Made by a program: the position numbers and the translations under genes. A model generated the notes under the pieces. That model was not told the DNA's origin. It was given only the letters and a program-made list of their open reading frames with translations, and ran no database searches. From IMG/VR virus record IMGVR_UViG_3300049846_001230, positions 1 to 33,133 of that record: a stretch of 33,133 nucleotides of DNA; one strand, given 5' to 3'. This DNA comes from a virus. Shown piece after piece: positions 8,284-15,324 of the stretch (position 1 is the first letter of the stretch; each line of letters opens with the position of its first letter).

Positions 8284-10531
8284 CTTTCAGTCCTCCCCAG
8301 ACAGTTCCCATTCTAAACCTAGGAACAGGATAGCATGCTCCGAACTGGGTTTTAACAATAAGCTGCCACGAACTGCACTTGCTGATTATTTCATAAGCTT
8401 CCTCTAGACTACCTGCTTGAACCAAAACTGATCTTGAGTTCAAAGCAACAACAGGAAGATCGGCAGATGTAATCAGATTGTTTAACACATCAGCCTGTAA
8501 GCTCCTAAAGCCCCACTGGTAAGCCTTTTTGAACAGATCGTCATTGATCCTGTCATAGAACACAATCTCGCGCCCTAAGAGGTTCTTGAGCCTTCTGGTA
8601 GTCCTTATGCTGTATTGTATTCTCTCCTGACGCTTCCTGAGCCCAGGGAACAGCTCAAACACTATTCCTATGAATCTTTTTGCTTCAACTTCAGAAACAT
8701 ACTTGTCGTGAAAAGCCATGAGCTTAGTAGCTAAAGCTCTGGCCGAAACGCCATAAGCCGCTTCAGACAAAACCATAGAGGCTATTCTGAACTCAGCACT
8801 TCTGGGGTTTATAATCCCTACAGCTTTGTTAAATAGCGAAGCAGCTAAATGAGCAGAGATCGAATCTCCAGCGGAAATTAGTCTGATCATTCTTGAATCC
8901 CCTGAGTCCAAAGCAAGATACTCCTGCTCAAAGTTATTAAGCCTGATTTCTACAAACTCACACCCTTCGTCAGCGACTATGCAGCTCTTGGTTTTTCTAG
9001 GAAGCATCTCAAGGTCAAAGCCAGATCCGAAAGGATTCTTTGAACTCCCCCACTCTCCGAACTCATTATAAACAGCATCAAGAGAAAACCTGACTCGGCC
9101 ATCCTGATCAAAGTTAAAGTTAAAATAGCTGTCTAGCTCAGAATTAAGCTTGCTGAGCTTTACTAAATCCTTAAGCAACTCCTCTTTTGGGTTTGACTTT
9201 CTGAGCTTAGCTAACGCTTCTTTGTTTACCGTTTCACTTCCGGCCTTGGTTGGAATCTTGATCCCGATCTCTTTAAGCATTTCTTTGATTTGCTTTGGTG
9301 AATTTATATTCACTTTTCTATCAAGCCTTTTTTGAGTCTGCTCATCAAACCTAGCCTGAATCTGCTCTATATCTCGCTCAGTATCTTTTCTTGCTGCCTC
9401 AAGCAATTCTGAAGAAATCTTCAGTCCTTCGTTGGTCATCTTCTGAGCCTTCTGAAAAAGCTTCATATAGTTCTGAAACATCGGCATAAGACCTCGCTGC
9501 TCCAAATCAGCCTGCATGTTAATCTTTGCTTCAAACGTCCCACAGGTGTCTTTGCAGTTATAGCTCAGATGATCTCTCCAGTTACGAACATTGTTCCAGT
9601 CCGAATGATCATCTTTCCAATAAGGCTGACGAGTATAGATTCTGCCTACATTATCCAAACCCTTATCAAGCGTAGGGTGAAGTAGCTTCATAGCCCACAT
9701 GGTCTCAAAGCTTACGTTCTGAAGCCTTATTCCATACAGGCTAGCCCACTGAGATTCATACAAAGCATTTTGAGCAAGCTTCGGAATATCCGACTCAAGA
9801 ACTTTAGCAATCAGGCTCCAGAGCTTATGGTATTGAGCAGGGGTGTATGAACTTGGCAGTACATCAATCGCTATGGCTTCTTTGGGGCTAATCGCAAAAC
9901 CATGTGTGTTGACCAATCCTCTGCCTGTCTCTACATCTATTGAAAGCTCTGGAGCCTTTAAGACTTTGTTTTCTAAATAATCAACTATCTGTTCAAACGA
10001 AAGGTCAAGGCTGAGCAGAAACTTGCGATCTGGGAGCTCTAAGTTTTTGCTGTGGGACTCTGCTTTAATTCGTTGGCACCCGAAAGATATGTAAGCTTGA
10101 GACGCATAATCTCGCTGAACATACTCTGGGTGAAGGAGGGGAATCGCTTTCCTGTCTCCGAACTCAGCCTTGACTTTCAAAATACTACAATGTTGCTTAT
10201 TTATGTTTTCTAATCCGGTAATAAAATTAAGGGCATGCTCGCCCAACGGAACTATAACATTAGCTCCAGAATCGTTTATAATCTTCTTGCAAGCTATTCG
10301 AGCCAACACTCTTTGATCTTCGTTTACGTTGGATAGGTTTAATCCTGGAGGCATAAAGGGATACATGACTGTAAAGGCATAGTCTGATTCAGGAACCCCA
10401 GCCCTGTTTAGGGCATTAACTATAAGTGATTTTCTTTGATCGTTTAAAACTACTCCCAGAGCGTTTTCGTCTGGTCTTAAGAAATCCGATACGAATAAAA
10501 TTTTTATGCCTGAAAGACTGCCCTCTAACAT
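8276..10531 (-). CDS. UDG-like / 3'-5' exonuclease / family A DNA polymerase fusion with degenerate polymerase motifs
   Basis: The product has 751 residues in three parts. Residues about 8-150 resemble a family 4 uracil-DNA glycosylase (VPLGEHALNFITG, LLHPEYV, MYPFMPPG) but lack the usual GEAPG-type first motif and Fe-S cysteines. Residues about 195-335 form a proofreading exonuclease with D199-x-E201, N255 with E259 in place of the second Asp, and Y324-x3-D328. Residues about 360-751 have the family A frame (VNINSPKQI, SSKNPFGSGFDLEMLPR, YG at 593-594, GTVWGGLK). In that frame the motif A Asp aligns with R530, the motif C His-Asp aligns with S699-R700, the motif B Lys aligns with Ser, and the TGR arginine with Glu. 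E535 is kept. Polymerase activity is therefore doubtful. A terminator-like hairpin lies just upstream. Confidence 0.85.
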   Translation of the reverse strand: MLEGSLSGIKILFVSDFLRPDENALGVVLNDQRKSLIVNALNRAGVPESDYAFTVMYPFMPPGLNLSNVNEDQRVLARIACKKIINDSGANVIVPLGEHALNFITGLENINKQHCSILKVKAEFGDRKAIPLLHPEYVQRDYASQAYISFGCQRIKAESHSKNLELPDRKFLLSLDLSFEQIVDYLENKVLKAPELSIDVETGRGLVNTHGFAISPKEAIAIDVLPSSYTPAQYHKLWSLIAKVLESDIPKLAQNALYESQWASLYGIRLQNVSFETMWAMKLLHPTLDKGLDNVGRIYTRQPYWKDDHSDWNNVRNWRDHLSYNCKDTCGTFEAKINMQADLEQRGLMPMFQNYMKLFQKAQKMTNEGLKISSELLEAARKDTERDIEQIQARFDEQTQKRLDRKVNINSPKQIKEMLKEIGIKIPTKAGSETVNKEALAKLRKSNPKEELLKDLVKLSKLNSELDSYFNFNFDQDGRVRFSLDAVYNEFGEWGSSKNPFGSGFDLEMLPRKTKSCIVADEGCEFVEIRLNNFEQEYLALDSGDSRMIRLISAGDSISAHLAASLFNKAVGIINPRSAEFRIASMVLSEAAYGVSARALATKLMAFHDKYVSEVEAKRFIGIVFELFPGLRKRQERIQYSIRTTRRLKNLLGREIVFYDRINDDLFKKAYQWGFRSLQADVLNNLITSADLPVVALNSRSVLVQAGSLEEAYEIISKCSSWQLIVKTQFGACYPVPRFRMGTVWGGLKDV

Positions 10532-10553
10532 TTAAGCCCCCGTAAATGTATTG

Positions 10554-10590
10554 ATGAAAAAAAGAAAGCCGAAGTTAGGCGGGGTTCGGC
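10554..10590 (-). terminator. Rho-independent terminator upstream of the polymerase gene
   Basis: Read on the minus strand, GCCGAA (10590-10585) and TTCGGC (10573-10568) form a 6-bp stem around a 10-11-nt C-rich loop, followed at once by TTTCTTTTTTT. It sits between the SSB-like gene and the polymerase gene, so it would lower expression of polymerase and downstream genes relative to the SSB-like gene. Confidence 0.7.
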
Positions 10591-10633
10591 AAACACCCTT
10601 TTAGCTCGTGCATCGAAGCTGCCTATAAACTTA

Positions 10634-11053
10634 TTAGAACGGAAGCTTTAAGCTTTTAACAGCCTTAACTTCTGGATAGCCTGAAGGCGTTCCATCTTGG
10701 TTTTTCCCCTCAACCAAAGTGATGCTAATTTCAGAGCCAACTAAAGTTGACCAGTCAAAAGCTCCCCCTGCAAAGTCCTCATTCTTACAAGCTTTATATA
10801 AGCCTTTAAGCATCCCTGCGCCTTTACCAGAAAGCATAGTGTTATACCAAGCTTTATGGTTATTGAAGCGAGTAAGGTCGCCTTCAGCTCCAAAGATCGT
10901 GAACTCCCATTTGATGTAGTTTGCGCCCGAACTCTTAGCTGTCTTAAGCTCTAAGCCCGTTACTCGCGCTGAGTAAACTCCAGGAACCACTCCTGTTAAT
11001 TCGACTGCTTCAGATAAATCCGGCGCTATCAAAAAGTTTTGTGGGATTGTCAT
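10634..11053 (-). CDS. DUF669-like single-stranded DNA-binding protein candidate
   Basis: The product has 139 residues. The pattern GVYSARVTGLELKTAKSSGANY followed by I-K-W-E-F-T-I-F, then RFNNHKAWYNT and GMLKGLYKACKNEDF, matches the DUF669 type found next to Sak4-like recombinases, which is thought to act as a phage SSB. An in-frame GTG at 11074 lies before the ribosome site, whereas ATG 11053 follows AAAGGAG at the right distance and is chosen. Two hairpins lie in its leader (11066-11108), and a terminator follows it. Partners are probably the Sak4-like ATPase upstream and the replication proteins downstream. Confidence 0.7.
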   Translation of the reverse strand: MTIPQNFLIAPDLSEAVELTGVVPGVYSARVTGLELKTAKSSGANYIKWEFTIFGAEGDLTRFNNHKAWYNTMLSGKGAGMLKGLYKACKNEDFAGGAFDWSTLVGSEISITLVEGKNQDGTPSGYPEVKAVKSLKLPF

Positions 11054-11065
11054 GTTTTCTCCTTT

Positions 11066-11108
11066 GAGAGTCACTAAACTCTCGGTTGTTAGTAAGCATT
11101 ATTGCTTA
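11066..11108 (-). promoter_or_regulatory. Two hairpins in the leader of the SSB-like gene
   Basis: GAGAGT (11066-11071) pairs with ACTCTC (11078-11083) across a 6-nt loop, ending just before the AAAGGAG ribosome site. TAAGCA/TGCTTA (11093-11098 and 11103-11108) forms a second small hairpin upstream. Placement against the ribosome site suggests control of translation or mRNA stability, which is an inference. Confidence 0.4.
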
Positions 11109-11115
11109 TCTAAAA

Positions 11116-11415
11116 TTATTTTAAAGTTACAGGAAGTATGTCTACACCAATCGGCTGAGTCATGTTCGGGTGATCATAGCCCTCAAACCTTAGGCTCAAA
11201 TCCCCAGCGCAGATAATGTTTTCTATATGACTACCAAGATTCTGTAAGTTCGCATCAAGATCATGCTTCAGATCCTCATGCAAAGCTATTCCTGTAGCCA
11301 TAAGTTCTTCTTTGGATCGGTAAATCATGTCGTAAGCAAGTAAGATCATGCGATCTTCAGCGTTCAGCCCATGAGTGTTTATCGGGTAGCGGAGCTTAGG
11401 GAATGATCCGATCAT
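11116..11415 (-). CDS. Hypothetical protein in the recombination cassette
   Basis: The product has 99 residues and no recognised family. The C-terminal half is helical then beta-rich (DANLQNLGSHIENIICAGDLSLRFEGYDHPN). Its start overlaps the stop of the Sak4-like gene by 4 nt (ATGA), so the two are translationally coupled. It sits between the ATPase and the SSB-like protein, where many phages encode an accessory recombination or replication protein. No function is claimed. Confidence 0.6.
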   Translation of the reverse strand: MIGSFPKLRYPINTHGLNAEDRMILLAYDMIYRSKEELMATGIALHEDLKHDLDANLQNLGSHIENIICAGDLSLRFEGYDHPNMTQPIGVDILPVTLK

Positions 11416-12161
11416 CTTGCCTTCACAATCTCAGCGTAGTTGGCTGGAATTTCTGGAGGAAGGCCTCTAGCGCTCTTACAAAACGGACTCTTAGGATCTG
11501 CCTTAGTTTGCCAAACGTGCTGACCAGATTGGTTCAGTTTAGCAAAATAAACTTCCTGAAAATATATCCCAAGCTTATTACTCATTTGTCCTGGGAACAT
11601 GAGCTGATTCGTAATCACTCCAGTAGTTTCGTCCTTTTCTCTCATCGTATGACCGATTACAACTACGTTACAGTCCAAAGAAAGTATTCCTGTGATGATT
11701 TGCTTAACGTGAGTCGCAAGCAGGCCGTAGTCTGATTGAGAGTTCTGGTCGGCATTTGGTCGCTTGATCCCAAGCTGACTCACATATCTGTAATCCTCAA
11801 GGATGCTGTCAGCCATTGTGCTAATAGTATCAAGAACAAGAGTTTGAAACGGAAGCGGCTTGCCTGCGTTCTGCAAAGCATAGATGGCATTAAGGTCATC
11901 TAGGAACGCTTGCATGCGTGGTTTTCGTTTGCCGGCTTCGCCTTTGATCGGCATTTTTCCGTACTGAACAACAGAAATAGATTCCAGCACTTCTTTGTTC
12001 TTAGCATGAAACAATGCTGTAGATTCTATCTTATTGTCGAAGTCAGAGTAGTGCTTTATTCCAGGGAATGTTGAGGCTCCGATGCTTTTGCCCGATCCAG
12101 ATTCTCCAGTAAGAAGAACCTTGACGAAGCTTGATCCTGAGCTTAGTTCGCTTAGTTTCAT
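11412..12161 (-). CDS. Sak4-like RecA-fold recombination ATPase
   Basis: The product has 249 residues. Walker A GESGSGKS lies at 19-26, Walker B TLVLD at about 107-111, and a switch-type VVVIGHTMREKDE follows near residue 165. The order and length fit the Sak4 (RadA/RecA-core) single-strand annealing proteins of phages, which usually pair with an SSB encoded nearby; here the DUF669-like gene is two genes downstream. The ribosome site AGGAA precedes ATG 12161. The generic alternative is a phage NTP-binding protein of unknown role. Confidence 0.8.
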   Translation of the reverse strand: MKLSELSSGSSFVKVLLTGESGSGKSIGASTFPGIKHYSDFDNKIESTALFHAKNKEVLESISVVQYGKMPIKGEAGKRKPRMQAFLDDLNAIYALQNAGKPLPFQTLVLDTISTMADSILEDYRYVSQLGIKRPNADQNSQSDYGLLATHVKQIITGILSLDCNVVVIGHTMREKDETTGVITNQLMFPGQMSNKLGIYFQEVYFAKLNQSGQHVWQTKADPKSPFCKSARGLPPEIPANYAEIVKAR

Positions 12162-12258
12162 AGTTTTATTCCTTTGTTGTTTGAGTGAATCTAAGTTTGC
12201 ATGATTTAGGCTTTAAGTCACTGACATAATTTAAGCATGACGCAAAACTGGACTATGG

Positions 12259-12272
12259 TGAATAATTATTCA
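12259..12272. promoter_or_regulatory. 14-bp perfect palindrome upstream of the Sak4-like gene
   Basis: TGAATAATTATTCA is a perfect palindrome in the 139-bp gap between the gene ending at 12301 and the Sak4-like start at 12161. A second short palindrome ATGCGCAT lies at 12287-12294. The position fits an operator for the replication/recombination genes. I could not place a convincing -35/-10 pair around it. Confidence 0.35.
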
Positions 12273-12300
12273 TTCCAAGAAACAATATGCGCATAAGTAT

Positions 12301-12900
12301 TCATAGCCTTGACTCCACATAATTTATAATATGCTCGCACAGCTCTTTTTCGTCTCTCCACGCGCCATCCAGCTCGCTTAGATAACGCTTTATAGACCAT
12401 TTCCATAACTTATTATTTTCAGTCCAGAACTTGTAAAGGCCATAAGCCTCACACGCTGCAATCGTTTGAAATGGCTCCTCTAGCGGTTGAAATTTAGCAT
12501 GAATGTAAACCTCTAACTTAGCCCATAAGTATTGCCAAAAATAAGGCTTGCCACGTTTAGCGATTGTTTCGACTCCATGAAGTGATGGCGGTACAAAGTC
12601 TTTGCCTGTGATGTATTCTGTTTTTATTAAATCATTTAGTTGTTCGTCTTTTTTTGCTTGCTTTAAAAGTCCTACCATAAGTAACCAAGCCTGATCGCGG
12701 CTGAAATCATGTTTTGAGGCCACGCATCTTTGATAAATCGGTTCTTTTTTCTTGGCGGTCATGTCTTTAATAAAAATATAACGAGTAAGACTAACAGCCT
12801 GTGGATGCTCAGTAATTGCAAGAATTCCAGCTAAATGACTTGAATCTTCGGAATCGCTCGAGCCGTTAATGCAGGGGTAGCCGTATTCATCAAATCTCAT
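12301..12900 (-). CDS. Conserved-type phage protein of unknown function, 199 residues
   Basis: The product starts MRFDEYGYPCING and contains CVASKHDFSRDQAWLLMVGLL, a pattern I associate with an uncharacterised phage family, but no domain name can be given. It is helical and Trp-rich near the C terminus (WKWSIKRYLSELDGAWRDEKEL). It lies alone between two non-coding gaps (12162-12300 and 12901-13011), so it may have its own promoter. GAAAG lies upstream of ATG 12900. No membrane segment or catalytic motif is seen. Confidence 0.6.
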   Translation of the reverse strand: MRFDEYGYPCINGSSDSEDSSHLAGILAITEHPQAVSLTRYIFIKDMTAKKKEPIYQRCVASKHDFSRDQAWLLMVGLLKQAKKDEQLNDLIKTEYITGKDFVPPSLHGVETIAKRGKPYFWQYLWAKLEVYIHAKFQPLEEPFQTIAACEAYGLYKFWTENNKLWKWSIKRYLSELDGAWRDEKELCEHIINYVESRL

Positions 12901-12936
12901 TCGTTCTACTTTCTTTTACTTTCGTGCTATTTTTAT

Positions 12937-12958
12937 GAACCTTATGTGACTTAGGTTC
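12937..12958. repeat. Inverted repeat flanked by a short direct repeat
   Basis: GAACCT (12937-12942) and AGGTTC (12953-12958) form a 6-bp stem with a 10-nt loop. CTATTTTTAT occurs immediately on both sides. On the plus strand this resembles a terminator, but no plus-strand gene reads into it. On the minus strand it lies in the leader of the 199-residue gene, between it and the tRNA. Role unknown. Confidence 0.4.
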
Positions 12959-13011
12959 TATTTTTATACACTTTGCAGTATTATTAACTGCTTTTATTAT
13001 ACTTTTAAAGT

Positions 13012-13101
13012 TGGTGCGTTGTGATGGACTTGAACCACCACGCCCCTTTACAGAGACACAGATTTACAGTCTGCTGCCTTACCAATTCGGCACAACAACG
13101 C
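13012..13101 (-). tRNA. tRNA-Tyr (anticodon GUA)
   Basis: Read on the minus strand, GCGTTGT pairs with ACAACGC as a 7-bp acceptor stem, followed by ACCA, so the CCA end is encoded. The anticodon loop is CTGTAAA between GCAGA and TCTGT (GTA, Tyr). A long variable arm gives a class II tRNA, as expected for bacterial tRNA-Tyr. The T arm is GGTGG-TTCAAGT-CCATC. The 5' end lies 4 nt past the lysozyme stop, so it is probably processed from the lysozyme mRNA. Confidence 0.93.
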
Positions 13102-13105
13102 ATGT

Positions 13106-13585
13106 TTATATTTTTAAAAACAATTCACTTTCTGTTTTTCTTCTCTTAACCAAGCCATTTAACTTGATCTTTTTACCTGTCTTGCTGTCAGTAGCGTAAA
13201 CCCATTTATTAAACTCATTCGCAGCGCCTTGAAAATCTCCGGCGTTTAGTTTTTTCAAAAGCGTAGAGTCTCCAAACCCCTCTGCAATAGCATCCTCGTC
13301 TTTATCCAAACCAACATTGTAAGCAAATGATACCAACGCCCCAAGCTGATTGTCATTTATTTTTACAGTCACCATGCCTAAAATTTCTTTCTCAAGGTTT
13401 TCGATGTGCTGGTCTAATTGCCACTCAGCCTGCTCTCTAGTGATTCGATCTGTGATTTTAACCTTTTGCCTAGATGGATAATAAAACGTGGTGCCATACC
13501 CAATCGTGACCTTACCAGCACTACAATAGTAAGCCTTGTCTTTAAAGCCTTCGTAAAACTTAATGATTTCTTTAGCTGAGTTCAT
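13106..13585 (-). CDS. Phage lysozyme, glycoside hydrolase family 24 (endolysin)
   Basis: The product has 159 residues. It shows the T4/P22-type catalytic set E12-x8-C21-x5-T27 within KFYEGFKDKAYYCSAGKVTIGYG; Cys in the second position occurs in some lambdoid-type endolysins. Length and the C-terminal helices (NQLGALVSFAYNVG; WVYATDSKTGKKIKLNGLVKRR) fit GH24. There is no signal-anchor segment at the N terminus, so release would need a holin. ATG 13585 overlaps the stop of the 47-residue gene (ATGA). It cleaves peptidoglycan glycan strands. It lies in the leftward block, away from the late genes. Confidence 0.95.
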   Translation of the reverse strand: MNSAKEIIKFYEGFKDKAYYCSAGKVTIGYGTTFYYPSRQKVKITDRITREQAEWQLDQHIENLEKEILGMVTVKINDNQLGALVSFAYNVGLDKDEDAIAEGFGDSTLLKKLNAGDFQGAANEFNKWVYATDSKTGKKIKLNGLVKRRKTESELFLKI

Positions 13586-13725
13586 AAGTCACCAATATAT
13601 TCACATTTAAACTCTTTTTCTTGAATTCCGTACATATAAAAATAGCCTTTTCTTTTTCTTCTGTATGGACTGAACCAGAACATATCAATCCAAGCATTAT
13701 AATAAACATAAACTTTTTTACTCAT
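13582..13725 (-). CDS. 47-residue basic aromatic protein, coupled to lysozyme
   Basis: The frame starts at ATG 13725 within the stop of the 28-residue gene and stops at TGA 13582 across the lysozyme ATG, so it has 4-nt overlaps at both ends. The product is rich in Tyr, Phe, Lys and Arg (YNAWIDMFWFSPYRRKRKGY) and has one Cys. It is not a clear transmembrane protein. No family is recognised. The double coupling is the main evidence that it is real. Confidence 0.55.
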   Translation of the reverse strand: MSKKVYVYYNAWIDMFWFSPYRRKRKGYFYMYGIQEKEFKCEYIGDL

Positions 13726-13808
13726 GCGTTTCTCATCACCATACTTAAAAAATAAACGCCCATTCCTAAATTTGCAAACGATAATGTAAGTGAAATTGTT
13801 TCGGTCAT
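13722..13808 (-). CDS. 28-residue single-TM microprotein upstream of lysozyme
   Basis: ATG 13808 overlaps the stop of the 136-residue gene, and TGA 13722 overlaps the next ATG. The product is almost all one hydrophobic helix (residues about 5-24, with LTLSFANLGMGVYFLSMVM) with a short basic end. It is two genes before the endolysin, where a holin or a pinholin-like peptide could sit, but 28 residues is short for known holins and the role is only a possibility. Confidence 0.5.
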   Translation of the reverse strand: MTETISLTLSFANLGMGVYFLSMVMRNA

Positions 13809-14215
13809 TTTGATGCCTTTGTTAGTTGTTCTAGTTGCTTTTTTATCTCATTAGCTTTCCAGTCAGGGTCTTTAACAGTGCTAGGGTCTTCCCAATTTGC
13901 GTCGTCTGCATAAAAATCATTACTCTCTTTGAGTAGTTTGATTACAGCTTCCTGCGCCGCTAGTTTTACTTTCGTCTGACCAAGTTCCCAAGCTGCTTCT
14001 TGCCAGTTGTTAAAGGCTTTACTAAAATGTTGCTCTTGCTCTTTAACCCTCTGCTCAAGCTGCTCAACGGCGGTGTATTCGATTGCTCTAATACCTACTG
14101 TTATTTCACTCAAAAACGGCGGTAATGTTTCATACCTCTCCACGTTTATTTTCTCTTTTTCAGTTCCTAAGTCTGTTGGATAAATCCAAAACTCTCTCGG
14201 CTTATCTGTTTTCAT
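13805..14215 (-). CDS. Coiled-coil phage protein (KPREFWIYP family-like), 136 residues
   Basis: The N terminus MKTDKPREFWIYP, followed by an IEYTAVEQLEQRVKEQEQ helix, is a pattern found in many small phage accessory proteins of unknown function. Residues about 50-100 form a coiled coil, and the C-terminal part is acidic then basic. ATG 14215 starts one base after the stop of the 34-residue Cys-pair gene. No enzyme motif is present. Confidence 0.6.
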   Translation of the reverse strand: MKTDKPREFWIYPTDLGTEKEKINVERYETLPPFLSEITVGIRAIEYTAVEQLEQRVKEQEQHFSKAFNNWQEAAWELGQTKVKLAAQEAVIKLLKESNDFYADDANWEDPSTVKDPDWKANEIKKQLEQLTKASK

Positions 14216-14216
14216 T

Positions 14217-14321
14217 TTAATCCCCTAAGCACTTTTTACAAATTAGAGTGCCAATATATAGTTTTTCGCATATAGGACAATAGCCCCAAAAACTATCAAT
14301 AGAAATTATTTTATAACTCAT
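14217..14321 (-). CDS. 34-residue zinc-ribbon-like microprotein
   Basis: The product carries CPIC and, about 11 residues later, CKKC, a spacing that suits a single treble-clef or zinc-ribbon knuckle. GGAG lies upstream of ATG 14321. It starts 1 nt after the upstream 33-residue gene, and the next gene starts 1 nt after its stop. It is too short for family assignment. DNA-, RNA- or protein-binding are all possible. Confidence 0.5.
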   Translation of the reverse strand: MSYKIISIDSFWGYCPICEKLYIGTLICKKCLGD

Positions 14322-14438
14322 TTCACTTTCTCCATTTCTGAAACAGTTCTTTAATTTTGTTTAAGCATCTTCCGCAGTATCCATCTCCAATTATCCAATG
14401 AGGTTCTTTGCAGTTGCAGTTCATTTCACTTTCTCCAT
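14318..14438. repeat. Pair of exact 18-bp direct repeats (14318-14335, 14421-14438)
   Basis: TCATTTCACTTTCTCCAT occurs twice, 103 bp apart. On the minus strand each copy holds the ribosome site GGAG, the last codons and stop of one gene and the ATG of the next. The copies frame the 33-residue gene, consistent with insertion or duplication of a small cassette. Confidence 0.75.
14323..14424 (-). CDS. 33-residue Cys/His microprotein
   Basis: ATG 14424 overlaps the stop of the 127-residue gene. The product has CNC near the N terminus, a His (PHW) and CGRC, followed by a basic amphipathic helix (NKIKELFQKWRK). Four cysteines plus His fit a small zinc-binding unit. Its ribosome site region is an exact 18-bp copy of the one before the next gene (14318-14335 and 14421-14438), which suggests duplication of the start region. 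Confidence 0.5.
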   Translation of the reverse strand: MNCNCKEPHWIIGDGYCGRCLNKIKELFQKWRK

Positions 14439-14804
14439 GTATTGTCGTCCAGCTTCAATAAGAGCATTTATCTCTTTGCCTACATAGCCGCCATATTTTT
14501 TAATTTGTATTTCTTCCCAGTCTATCCAGTTTTTTATCACACTCTCAGCCTCTTTAAGACGAGATTCAACAAAATCAATTCGCCCTAATAATGCTTTCTC
14601 AATTTCTTTGTGTGCATTATTCTCAGCCTCTAAACTCTCAATCTTCTCAGCTTGCTGTTGGAGTTTGGCTTTCATCTCTGATTCAAAATTTTCAAAAGCC
14701 TCGTGATAAACTTTACACAGTTTTTCATAATCAATTTTACCTGTATCGTCAGCGCACTTTTCCCATCCATTATCGTAAACGTGGTCAGCGTACGTCATGC
14801 TCAT
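14421..14804 (-). CDS. Coiled-coil hypothetical protein, 127 residues
   Basis: The N terminus (MSMTYADHVYDNGWEKCADDTGKIDYEKLC) is followed by a Gln/Glu/Lys coiled coil at about residues 35-90 and an amphipathic C-terminal helix. No family is recognised. The start overlaps the stop of the 104-residue gene by 4 nt (ATGA), and the stop overlaps the next small gene in the same way, so it is part of a coupled chain. It is probably a cytoplasmic accessory protein. Confidence 0.6.
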   Translation of the reverse strand: MSMTYADHVYDNGWEKCADDTGKIDYEKLCKVYHEAFENFESEMKAKLQQQAEKIESLEAENNAHKEIEKALLGRIDFVESRLKEAESVIKNWIDWEEIQIKKYGGYVGKEINALIEAGRQYMEKVK

Positions 14805-15115
14805 TTTAATACCTCAATATCTTTGGTCATTTCTTCTAATTTATCTCTCATGTCGTTTATTCTCCAATCACAAATAACAGAAGTTTTGTTTATTAAACCT
14901 AGATAACCATTAACAAAAATTAAAGCATCCTTGATCTTGGTAATATCACACTCAAGCATCTCTTTATATGCTGAAATTCCGGCGTCGAAAGCTTTATTAC
15001 AAACATCTCCGTATGTAGGTGCTTCTATATGATTTTCACCGCCCATGAAACAACTAAGAGTCTTGTTTAGTTCATTCATAAACTCTGATTTCTTTTCTTC
15101 CAACTTCGATTTCAT
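14801..15115 (-). CDS. Helical hypothetical protein, 104 residues
   Basis: The product begins with a charged helix (KSKLEEKKSEFMNELNKTL), then a Cys-containing central part (THREE separated cysteines, no CxxC) and a C-terminal Lys/Glu helix. No domain is recognised. Both ends overlap neighbours by 4 nt (ATGA), so translation is coupled. It may pair with the adjacent coiled-coil product, which is an inference from order alone. Confidence 0.6.
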   Translation of the reverse strand: MKSKLEEKKSEFMNELNKTLSCFMGGENHIEAPTYGDVCNKAFDAGISAYKEMLECDITKIKDALIFVNGYLGLINKTSVICDWRINDMRDKLEEMTKDIEVLK

Positions 15116-15324
15116 TTTATCTCCCTAACTTCTAGCTTTATGTTATGTGCCTGACTTAAAAATACTATTCTTTCGTCTATCATATTAAGAACTAAGCAAG
15201 CTTGTTCACAGGACTCTTTTTTATCAAACTTCCCCAAATCAATCGCTGGCATCATATAAACAAGCTTTCTGCAATACCAGCCGTTTTCTTCGTCGTAGTG
15301 TGGCTCGAATTGGTAGTTAGTCAT
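15112..15324 (-). CDS. Hypothetical protein, 70 residues
   Basis: The N-terminal part is Tyr- and acid-rich (NYQFEPHYDEENGWYCRK) and looks like a short beta-hairpin, followed by a helix with two cysteines (CEQACLVLNMIDERI). No family is recognised. ATG 15324 overlaps the stop of the 41-residue gene, and its own stop overlaps the next ATG. Confidence 0.6.
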   Translation of the reverse strand: MTNYQFEPHYDEENGWYCRKLVYMMPAIDLGKFDKKESCEQACLVLNMIDERIVFLSQAHNIKLEVREIK

